A DNA stretch of 64,000 nt from Cryphonectria parasitica EP155 (Eukaryota > Ascomycota > Sordariomycetes > Diaporthales > Cryphonectriaceae). The translations under genes and the position numbers were made by a program. The stretch is from assembly GCF_011745365.1 (NCBI RefSeq), contig NW_024468909.1, forward strand, positions 2,418,001 to 2,482,000, read 5' to 3'. The notes below the pieces were generated by a model, which ran no database searches, was not told where the DNA came from, and worked only from the letters and a program-made list of their open reading frames with translations. Of this stretch, positions 25,001 to 33,767 are shown one piece after another; position 1 is the first letter of the stretch, and the number at the start of each line of letters is the position of its first letter.

Positions 25001-25758
25001 GCCTTCGAGCAGTACACCAACTTTACGAACCAGCAAGAGCAGCTCCTAAGGCGACGGCAAGAGCTCGATGCCTCGCAAGCTTCCATCGAGGAACTTATTG
25101 CACACCTTGATGAACGCAAGGACGAGGCAGTTGAACGAACATTCAAGCAAGTGTCCAAGGGGTTCGCTGAGATCTTTGAGCGTCTGGTGCCGGCCGGCCA
25201 CGGTCGTCTCAGGATCGAGCGCAAGACCGACAAGCGCCGAGACGCAGCAGAAGACTCGGATGAGGAGAACAGCAAGGGCGGTGGCTACGAGAGCTATACG
25301 GGTGTGAGCATCAACGTGTCGTTCAACTCGAAGGTGATGGACGAGCAGCAGAAGATCCAACAGCTCAGTGGTGGTCAGAAGAGTGAGTCTACCCCCGCCG
25401 CCCCCCACCCCGGGCCCTCTTTGGCGTAGTGGCCATCTCTGTCCAAACTAACATTTCGGCAGGTTTGTGCGCCCTCTGCTTGATCTTCGCCCTTCAGAAC
25501 GCAGAGAGCAGTCCGTTTGTCATCTTTGACGAGGTCGACGCCAACCTCGACGCGCAGTACCGGACGGCGGTGGCAGAGCTGCTTCAGTCGCTGTCCAATG
25601 AGGTCGGCACGCAGTTCATCTGCACAACCTTCCGTCCTGAGATTGTCCATGTTGCGGACAAGTGCTACGGTGTGACGTTTCGCAACAAGTCGTCTGCCAT
25701 TGGTTGCTACGACACGGAGGATGCCCTTGAATTTGTCGAGGGTCAGGCGCCTAAGTAG
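22006..25758 (+). CDS. smc3: Cohesin subunit Smc3
   Basis: ATPase of the cohesin ring, which holds sister chromatids together and shapes chromatin loops. Exons: 22006-22043, 22102-25382, 25463-25758; 1204 residues, as expected. The head N-lobe starts MYIKQIIIQGFKSYKDQTII and has Walker A GRNGSGKSN at residues 32-40. The paired lysines that Eco1 acetylates are at 108-109 (GHKKDEY). A long coiled coil leads to the hinge (GTLAELMEVPEAYRIAVEQT ... ISGGFIDSRKSR) and back. The C-lobe has the ABC signature LSGGQKS, split by the last intron, and Walker B VIFDEVDANLDAQYR. Both introns are short with good sites. The start is the first ATG after 21741. Confidence 0.98.
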
Positions 25759-26418
25759 TGTGGACTTTGTGGCAGAGCACCATTGGGCATGCAGATCTAA
25801 GGTTCTGCGTTGCACATGTGTGTATTAATGTGGGCGCCGGCTCACCTCGGTTGCATGAGATATGACTCCGGTCGGGAAAGGGTATCATTCAAAGTGGTTC
25901 ATTTTTGCAGTTTTTTGGTGCCGAGGGAGCCAGTGTGGATTCAGAGCCACACATGACGGTCTAGTTGCATACTATGGTACATTGTCGTTATTTACAAGTA
26001 CCAAAACCGATTCTACCATACGATCGTTCTCGGGTGTGCTTCCAGTCCTTGTATGTCGATATGGTTGTCAACACAAGTCGCACTCAGCATAGGGCCACGA
26101 GACTCAGCAGGCATAGGCGGGATGACGAGTCTGTGTCACTACGAGAACAACGACCAACTATGGACGCGTCTTGTTACGCGTCAGAGGTACATCATCCATC
26201 ATGCTACGAACCGCTGACCACACAAACAATGCAACAAACGTCTTTCTTCTTATAATTCTCGAAAGAACGACTAACGCCTTGCCATGATGAGCTATTTGAA
26301 CGAGTGATCAAGTAGGTATTTGGGTTCGCCCAGGTATTTCCAGCCCTGGCCTGACCCCTTGGCGTAAATATCCACCAAGAAAAAAACAAACAACGCCATC
26401 CCTCATCCTCATTCTAAT
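25759..26418. other. Convergent 3' intergenic region SMC3 / GPI-protein gene
   Basis: No gene, RNA or repeat can be supported here. The region separates the 3' ends of two convergent genes. Confidence 0.5.
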
Positions 26419-27146
26419 CTACATGTTGGCAAAGACAGCGGCGCCACCGAACAGCGCACCCATACCCACCGCCGCCGTCCTGACCGGCGCAGGGTTGCTT
26501 GTCGCAGTCGCGGTGGCGGCAGACCCAGATCCAGTCCCCGTAGCGGTCCCCGAGTGCCGCAGCGAGCTGACGCGCGCGCTGAGCGAGCTGGTGAGCCCGC
26601 TGAGGTCCGAGCTGAGGCTGCTCGCGATGCTCCCCGTGGCGGTGGCGAGCACGGAGCTGATGGAGCTCGCGCGGCTGCCGGCGTCGCTCGTCAAGCTGGC
26701 GATGTTGGAGCTGAGGTCCGACAGGTGGCTGGAGATGTCGGCGCGGAACGAAGAGCTTATGCTCAGGCTGTGGTCTGAGGTGAACTCGGAGGCGACGGAG
26801 GCTGCTGCCGAGCTCACGTGACCCACGGCGGAGGAGAGATGGGCCGCGGCGGAGGAGAGGCTGTCGCCGGCGGCAGTCTCCAGTATGCCGCTTGCGTCGC
26901 CGGATTCGGTCGAGGTTACGTCGGCAAAGTCTTGGGCCTGGAGGGTTTGGGAAAAAGGGAGGAAGAGAGAGGAACAGGTCAGCTAGGGGAGAGTAGGAGA
27001 AAGAGAGAAAGAGAGAAAGAGAGAAAGAAAGAAAGAGAGAAAGAGAGAAAGAAAGAACTTGTCTGAGGGAGGGAGGGAGTGAGGGAGTGAGCGGAACTTA
27101 CCGAAACCGCGGCCACCAGGGCGAGGACAATGGCGGATGGGCGCAT
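26419..27146 (-). CDS. Small secreted Ser-rich protein, probably GPI-anchored
   Basis: Probable cell-surface protein of 187 residues. Exon 1 (27146-27102) encodes MRPSAIVLALVAAVS, a signal peptide core; exon 2 (26937-26419) starts AQDFADVTSTESGD, giving a cleavage site after about residue 16. The mature part is dominated by Ser, Ala and Thr with regularly spaced Leu/Ile (SSNIASLTSDAGSRASSISS), so it is probably O-glycosylated. The C-terminus (NPAPVRTAAVGMGALFGG and AAVFANM) is a small-residue site followed by a hydrophobic tail, the pattern of a GPI attachment signal. The intron contains a long TTTC-type tract on the sense strand. A TATATAAG box is on the minus strand at 27292-27285. The function is unknown; such proteins are usually cell-wall components. 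Confidence 0.82.
26995..27060. repeat. GAAA/GAGAAA microsatellite in the GPI-protein intron
   Basis: An imperfect GAAA, GAGA and GAAAGA repeat covers most of the middle of the only intron. On the sense (minus) strand it is a polypyrimidine tract upstream of the CTGAC branch-like site and the CAG acceptor at 26938. Confidence 0.75.
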
Positions 27147-28582
27147 TTTTCTAACTTCTTGATATATATATATATTGGATTGATCCTATACCAGATTTCC
27201 AAGAACAGAAAAGATAGAGGAAGATGTAATTGTTTCTCAACAACTGTTCTTCTTTCCCTTTTCTTTCCAGATAGAGCAAGGGCACTTATATACAGAATGA
27301 ACAGTCCCGATAGGGGTTCACATGCCCTTTTTGTACCTCAACGGTCCCCAATGTCGATCCCATGGGACCGGCGCCAGAGAAAACTCCACCCGGTAAATGC
27401 AAATGCAAAGGAAGGTCATGAAAAACTGCCGTGTAGGCGAACATGTTCGTCGCAAGGGAGGAGGGGGGAGGGGGGGGAGGGACCCCTTGGCAAAAAGTTG
27501 GCCTGTTTCAAAGTGAATGGCACGGTGGGTTTTCTGCCGGTTTTTCCCCTACGAGGGTGGGTGTACCAGCAAAACAATCTCACCGTCATTATGGTGTTGG
27601 GGCGATCTGCAAGTGGTTCTAATCCCGTCCCGGGACATTTTGAGATCTGGGGTTGCACCCTTAAAGCAAACAAGGCAGTCAGACACACACACGGACACGC
27701 GACACGGCTGTGGCTCAGCACCAGGCTAGGGTTTATACAGTACGGCTTCGGAGGGAGAACTTTCCATGGGCGGATCCTGCTTGCACTGACTAAAAGGGGG
27801 TGGTGGGCTTGCTGATTTACATTGTGCTATGGGAGGATGATCAATAGAAAATGGAGGGTGAAACTGCAAGGAATTTACTCGTGCCAATGTGAAAAACAAC
27901 ACACCGGAACTATGACCAGCAGAACCTCCGATGTGGCTCGCAAAGGCATCACACGAGGCTTTGCCTCTCAGCACAGGGGGGGGGGGGGGAAATATCAAGG
28001 TTTAGCTATCTGACACTGACAGGCCCTGTGGGTCCGTGGCTTGAGAGCTGCTCAACCTTTGAATGCCGCCTAGGCCGTGCTTGGCCGTCCGGGCGTGCCG
28101 GACGGACACCGACTATCGTCATTTCCCCCGAGCTGCCCAATATGGATTCGCCCGCCGATCCAAGCTGACGAAGGGCCGCGTGCGATATACTCAAGACCTG
28201 GCGGCGACAAAACCAAAAAGTTGTTTAGGCACAAGTCCCTGAGACGAGACAGGTGTAATTCTGGCACACCCTGTCGCCCACAGACGGAAAGTTACATCGA
28301 GGTTCCCGTCGTGCGACTGCATCCACACCCATCTTTTCTCTGTCTTGTGCAGAAGCCGGCAGAAATGATCTGTTACAGACAGACACGGGTTGCATTAGGC
28401 TGTCAAAACTGTGTGTCTGAATGCGACGATGATGCTCCAAGACGAGGAATTCTTCGCGGCGCCAAGAATGCGACAAGGCGGTTTGAGCAAGAAAAAGAAA
28501 AAAAAAAAGCTTATTCTTTCAATATGCGTTCTAGACCTCAGTCGCTGCCAGAATTGGGTCATCTTTGTTTCTACATCGCTCC
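27147..28582. other. Intergenic region upstream of the GPI-protein gene and 3' of SIN1
   Basis: No gene is supported. It contains a G-run of 14 at 27976-27989 and a small inverted repeat (CCGTCCG at 28085-28091 and CGGACGG at 28099-28105, 7-nt loop). Confidence 0.45.
27285..27292 (-). promoter_or_regulatory. TATA box of the GPI-protein gene
   Basis: The minus strand reads TATATAAG about 140 nt before the start codon and is followed by a purine-rich leader. A separate TA-dinucleotide run at 27162-27175 lies only 16-29 nt before the ATG and is therefore more likely in the leader. Confidence 0.5.
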
Positions 28583-31230
28583 TCACTGGTTGGGAGGAAT
28601 GCCTTTCTTGACCGTCGTCACAATATCAGCAGCCTCATCCGAGTTCTTTGCTTCAAAATCGTATCTCTTGATCTCATTTTCCCGGTAAATGACAAACTAG
28701 AAGTTGACTGTTAGCGACACACATATTCAGGGCTTGAAATGAAAGTACTGGATGAAAAAATTGGAAAGACAGAAGAACTACATACCTTGAACTGCGAAGG
28801 GTGCCGTCTCGACAGTTTGCACCCGATTACGTTGCTAAAGTGCACCGTCGTAGTCTTGCTGCTGCTGTCCGTTACGGCTTTGCCGTTCGACGACGGGATG
28901 ATGTGTATGTACTCGCCATCAATGACAAACAAGCGCTCATTCAGGCCCGCAAACCGCATAGTTTGTTTGCGCCACACAATGTACCGCCTGTAGTTGCTGT
29001 TTCTGTTCAGCTCCTCCTGCGCCATTGCCTCCTTGGCCAGGGGGTGGATGCCCTTGGTCTTGGAGGCCTTCTTTCCAACCGCCACGCCCATCTCAGAGAA
29101 CAGCAGTCGTGCTGCAGGTGAATGCCCAACTGGGGACTGGCTGAGCGTCGGGTCGCCGAAGCGTCTCTTGTGCAGCTCGAGATCCTGCATGGCCCCAATC
29201 GCCGACACGGGCCGGTCCAGCAAGGCCACCGCCCCGGAGTTGGGGATCTTGAGGATATGGAAGTTCTTGTCGAGGTTGCGCTTGCGGCAGACAAGCTCTA
29301 GCACTTCCTCAATGTACATATCCGTCGTCACGTCCACTGTCACCATCTGTCCAGGAGGGGCCTCTGGCGTCTGGATGTGAATGCGCAAGAATTTGTGCTG
29401 GCCTCTTGAGGTGTTGGTCGTGGTGACCTGTGGCCGTGGTATGTCGAGCATGTTCGTGCCGCGATGCACTGTATTGAGCACAGGATTGTAGCGCCCCGTG
29501 CTTGGCACGAGCGGTGGTGGTGCCGTCGCGGCGTCCAGCACTGCCGTGTTGGGATGAGGGGGGTCCTCTTCGCTGGGCGTCTCCGCAGCAGCAGCAGCAA
29601 CCTCTTCGGAGAACTGTGGAGTTAAGGCCTTGTTGGCCTCGAATTCGGAGGCTGAGGCTGGGACTAGGGCAAAGTCGTCATAGATTTTGGTATTGGCCCT
29701 GCCTCTGCCAATCCGAGGCATGGCGGCCGTGGGCCGCGCGCCCTCATTCTTGTTGTTGGATGTGGTGACGAACTGCGAGAGGGGTTTGGTGCGCTCCAGG
29801 GGACGGAAGTCATCGTCCACCTCACCACCCTCCTCGACCATCCTCAGCGTCCACCAGTTCAGGTTGAGCTTGTCGCTGGGAAGAGGCGGCTCGTACTTCT
29901 CCTCGTTGTACCGCCAGAGGGCAAGGCCGATGAGGTCAGCCACATTGACGGGGCGGTCCGCAGCATTGTCGTCGCGCGTGATCCTGCGGATGAGCACCTC
30001 GAATGGCTTGTACGGCTGGTTGGAGAAGGGGCTGTAGATGCGGATCATGAGTGGACTGGCTTCACCCTTTCCAGAAAGTGCCGCGAAACCTTCAAACGGT
30101 GTGGCCGGCTTGGTCTTCTTGGCGTTCAGGGCTTCAGATATCAAGCTCTTGGGATTGATCATGCTGACGGGCCGGAGAGTGCTTGTCGGCCGCCTGGGGG
30201 GAAGATCACCAATGACCTGTGTAGGAGGTGGCATCTGGGATCTCCGGATGGTCGACTGTCGCCTGAACTCGCGCGGTGGCGTTCCAACGAGCTGGTGCGA
30301 AGGTGACATGTTTGCCAGTGGGGGTTTCTCCAGGTCTCCAGCTAGCATGGTCGTGGACTCGATGCTCTCGTTGAATGCTGACGACATGTCAGATGCATCC
30401 GAATCTTCCTCCTCTTCTTCCTCAAGGAGATCGCTGTGCTGCCTGTTGACGCCGACAGCAGGCTCCGATTTGTTCAGGTTGGTCTGGATGCGCACAGCCT
30501 TTGCCGCCGCGCGGGCGGCATCTCTATGCCTCTGATAACCACCAGCCTCCAACTCGTTCTCGGACGATATCTCACTACTGGTCACAGTGTCACGCCTCGC
30601 CCTCTCTTTGACCGTCTCCAGGGCAGACTGTGAGCCACGTCGCGGCGGGGGTCGAGGGGAACTGGCAGATGTTGCCTGTCGCAACGTAGACGACTGCAGA
30701 GGTGAAGAGCCAGAACGGTTTCGCACGGGCATCTTGGCAAACTTGATCTGTTGCGCAGCCCTCTCCGTCTCCTCGTCGCTCTCGTCGCTCAGGTCGCTGC
30801 TGTCCTCCTCTTCCATCTGCTCCCGACGTCGCCTTCTCTTGGTCGCGATGCCAGGACCAAGAGTATCATTGCCTCCTCCTGTGAGCATTCCACCTTCCTC
30901 TGGCTCATCCTCGAGAGTCAAGCCCAGCCGTCGGGGCGCTTGGAAGTATTCGGAGGGAACGGCGGCGGGGATCTCTGGAGAGTGTGTCCTCTTGATCAGG
31001 GAAGGATTGGCGCGCCATCCTGCCGCCTTGAAGGGAGCTGAGCTTAGGAAGTTCTCGTTGAGTGTGATCAGTCGTTCGCCCACTCCGTCGGCAACCTCAG
31101 TCAGGTAGCTAGCCCTGAGCTGGTACGATACTAGACTGGAGAAGTTGTAGTGGTCAGTACGCGATCACATGTCAATCAATATCTTGGTGCGTTCGAGGTG
31201 TACATACTCTTCAACTTGTATGACAGACAT
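28583..31230 (-). CDS. sin1: TORC2 subunit Sin1/Avo1
   Basis: Core subunit of TOR complex 2 that recruits AGC kinases such as Ypk/Gad8 and links the complex to membranes. Exons: 31230-31208, 31135-28786, 28696-28583; 828 residues. The N-terminus MSVIQVEDLVSYQLRASYLT and DGVGERLI are family hallmarks. After a disordered Ser/Arg/Glu-rich stretch comes the CRIM substrate-binding domain (about 365-465, with MIRIYSPFSNQPYKPFEVLI and LNLNWWTLRMVEEGGEVDDD), then a Ras-binding-like domain (about 585-655, KFLRIHIQTPE) and a C-terminal PH domain (about 720-825, YIVWRKQTMRFAGLNERLF), whose last strands and helix come from exon 3 (FVIYRENEIKRYDFEAKNSD). The start exon is only 23 nt. It is divergent from the PRCC-type gene with 382 bp between start codons. 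Confidence 0.95.
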
Positions 31231-31612
31231 CTTGACACCACTTCTGTATAGAGGATCTGAATGAATCTCTTGTCATCATAATCACATAAGAGATCATGTA
31301 GAAGGAGAAATTGGTTGTCGTTGCTGCCCAGCCAAGGACTCCTTGGAGTGGAGGGAGAAGGATCTACAAACAATGGGAGATGCTGTAACAGGGCTGTGAC
31401 AGCCACTGAACACGACCAACACAGTGGTATGCTAGTGGGTCTCTGGACCCCTGCCCACCCCGCGTTGGGCAGGGGTACAGGGTGCAACCCCCCCCCCCCT
31501 GGCAACATCAATTGTATGTTTTCTTTGCCTTGCCAACCTGCCTTTTTCACCTCATCACTGATTAATCCTATGTACACCACTATCACCACAGCACTTCGAA
31601 ACAGACCTTACG
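31231..31612. promoter_or_regulatory. SIN1/PRCC divergent promoter
   Basis: The 382 bp contain an 11-bp perfect inverted repeat (ACCCCTGCCCA at 31447-31457 and its complement at 31466-31476, 8-nt spacer) and, close by, a run of 12 C at 31488-31499. No gene is present. Confidence 0.5.
31447..31476. repeat. 11-bp perfect inverted repeat
   Basis: Arms ACCCCTGCCCA and TGGGCAGGGGT are separated by 8 nt in the shared promoter of SIN1 and the PRCC-type gene. It could be a dimer-binding site or a hairpin. CCCCT cores on both strands also match the stress-response element used by C2H2 factors in yeasts. Confidence 0.6.
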
Positions 31613-32854
31613 ATGGGCTTGGTGGACTACTCCGACTCGGAGTCTGATAATGATTCCGCACAGGTGACCACAATAATCCCCAAAGCCACCGACGTGCCTC
31701 CTACCAAGAAATCCTTCCAGAAATTGGTCGACAAGACGAACCCAGGCAAGATCCTCGTCAACCTCCCCTCGGCCTCGACGATAGACGATGCTAGACCGAG
31801 CGACGAGCCCGCAGCGAAGCGGACCAAGACTGGCGGGAATAGATTCAGTGGCTTCAGTTCGTTCCTGCCAGCGCCAAAGGCGATATCGAAACCAGCGAGC
31901 GGGGGCAAATCTGCGCCAAAAGTTGGGATCAGCTTGAAGACGAGTTCGGAAGCCGCCTTTAGTAGGGAAGCTACAACAAATGCCACTGTGAATGGGAACG
32001 AGGTCAGCGATGGTCTCACAGGACTGAACACTTCTGGGGGGTCGGGATTGAAGCTGCCACCACCGAAGGCAACAGAATCCACACATGCGCAACCATCTAT
32101 CCCGGATGGCCAGAAACCGGCAGACGAGGTCAAGTTGGTGGGGAAGCCGATGATGTTCAAGCCGCTCTCTGTAGCCAGGAAACCGACAAAGAAGAACGGG
32201 GCGAAGACACCCGCCGCCCCGAAAGCCTCGACCTCAGCAAGCACAGCAGTTGGAGGAGGGGCTACTACTCGACCCATAGCATCTTCAGCGGAACCAGAGG
32301 TTGCTACGCCTGTCAAGAAGAAGGTCTCCCTATTCTCCTTCCAGGACGACACCCCGATTGCTGAGGCCGCACCACCGCCGGACAGCGGCTCGTACGAGCC
32401 AGAATTTATAAATCAGGAGGACGACAGCACTACTTTCTCATCAGAGGACGCGCCATCCATGTATTCGCAGCCGGCGCAATACGCAAACTATATACAGCCA
32501 TTCTCAGCTTCGAACGCCGCCCCCGACTCACTCGACGCGATAGCTGATGACCTCAATCTGGATCCAGTCGCCCGGCGCGAATTGTTTGGCCGTGGAGGAG
32601 GCGGCGGCAAGGCCACGGCCAAGTCCGTCATCAACTTCAACCTGGACCAGGAGTATCGCCAAAACGAGGAGCTCCGCGCCTCGGGCGCCTTGGAGGCCCA
32701 GCAGCACAACCCGCTCCGCGCTATCAAACCGGGCAAGCACAGTCTACAGCAGTTGGTCAACCAGGTCCAGACGCAGCGGGATGCACTGGAAGAGAACTTT
32801 GCAAAGAACCGGACTACGCAGAAGCAGGCTGGCTCTAAATACGGCTTCAGATAA
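31613..32854 (+). CDS. PRCC-domain protein (MAD2B-interacting type)
   Basis: Intronless, 413 residues. The first part, MGLVDYSDSESDND, is typical of PRCC-like proteins, followed by disordered Lys/Ala/Pro-rich sequence. The C-terminal third has the PRCC signature: a run like SVINFNLDQEYRQNEELRA, then AQQHNPLRAIKPGKHSLQQL and a helix VNQVQTQRDALEENF, ending SKYGFR. Human PRCC associates with pre-mRNA splicing factors and with MAD2B; fungal members are annotated as mitotic checkpoint regulators by similarity, and their role is little studied. The call to family is confident, the function is not. Confidence 0.85.
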   Translation: MGLVDYSDSESDNDSAQVTTIIPKATDVPPTKKSFQKLVDKTNPGKILVNLPSASTIDDARPSDEPAAKRTKTGGNRFSGFSSFLPAPKAISKPASGGKSAPKVGISLKTSSEAAFSREATTNATVNGNEVSDGLTGLNTSGGSGLKLPPPKATESTHAQPSIPDGQKPADEVKLVGKPMMFKPLSVARKPTKKNGAKTPAAPKASTSASTAVGGGATTRPIASSAEPEVATPVKKKVSLFSFQDDTPIAEAAPPPDSGSYEPEFINQEDDSTTFSSEDAPSMYSQPAQYANYIQPFSASNAAPDSLDAIADDLNLDPVARRELFGRGGGGGKATAKSVINFNLDQEYRQNEELRASGALEAQQHNPLRAIKPGKHSLQQLVNQVQTQRDALEENFAKNRTTQKQAGSKYGFR

Positions 32855-33767
32855 TGATTGGGGTGCCGCGACAAGGTGCTATCCCGGGCCTGGCCTGCTG
32901 TCATGGCTTCCCTGCTGGCAAAAGGGCCAGATCAGCACAGGTCGCATAGACAGGCAAGCCACAGGAGACTGTGGACGCCGTTCATCTTATCTTAGTCTAG
33001 GAGCGCAGTGTCATGGCTGCATGATTTCCGAGGCGCGAAGCCTGGCGTTTGGTCGGCGTGTTCAGCTCTTGTCCGCGACTGAGCAATGATAGTCAGCCCC
33101 CTCATGTCAATACTGCAGCCATTCTTTCCCTAGACATACTCGAGATGTTTTTGCACACCTGAACCTCGATGACAGTGCTCGACATACAAGAGCTGGATGA
33201 TCAGAAATTCAATGGCTCTTCGAAAGCCAGGGCCCATCTTATGTGTTCGGTGGGTGAACTTTGTTCAGGAGAGTAGCCGTGACAACTAGCTACGCTACAA
33301 ACATGCCAAGCAGTATACTGTGCTGCTACTGTGTAACACTGGAAGAAGTTACTCGGGCTGAGGTATAAAGAAGACCTGCGGCGATGGGCTCAGAGAGACA
33401 CGTGAGGGAGGGACGAGGACCAGCGAGTAGATCGATATGGAAAGAAAATTGCACAGCCAACCTGGCTAGCTTCTATTCAAAAAGGTTGGTACGATGATGG
33501 CCAACGTGAGAAGTCGAAGAAAAAAGGTCCCGCTATATGGGGATTCATTTTGCTAATTGAAGCAGTCATGAAGATCATGATCATGCCCGCTTTTTTTGTA
33601 CAAGAAAAATAAGAAGAAAGGAAGAAAAGAATTGGTCCCCAAAATCCATGCACCACCAAATAAAAGCTGCAAAGATACCCAGCAAAAACATCCCATCATC
33701 ACTCGTCCAGCGCCAGCTAATGATAAAACAACGAAAAAAAAAAAAAAACCACTCGTCCCCCCCAATC
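32855..33767. other. Convergent 3' intergenic region
   Basis: This lies between the PRCC-type gene (+) and the 761-residue unknown gene (-). It contains a 15-A run at 33734-33748, which is a U-run downstream of the minus-strand stop. No gene is supported. Confidence 0.45.

Noticed and set aside
27162..27175. TA-dinucleotide run as the TATA box of the GPI-protein gene
   Set aside because: It is only 16-29 nt from the start codon, leaving almost no leader; the TATATAAG at 27285-27292 is better placed.
28085..28105. 7-bp inverted repeat as a transcription terminator
   Set aside because: Hairpin terminators are not used by RNA polymerase II, and it is short enough to be chance.
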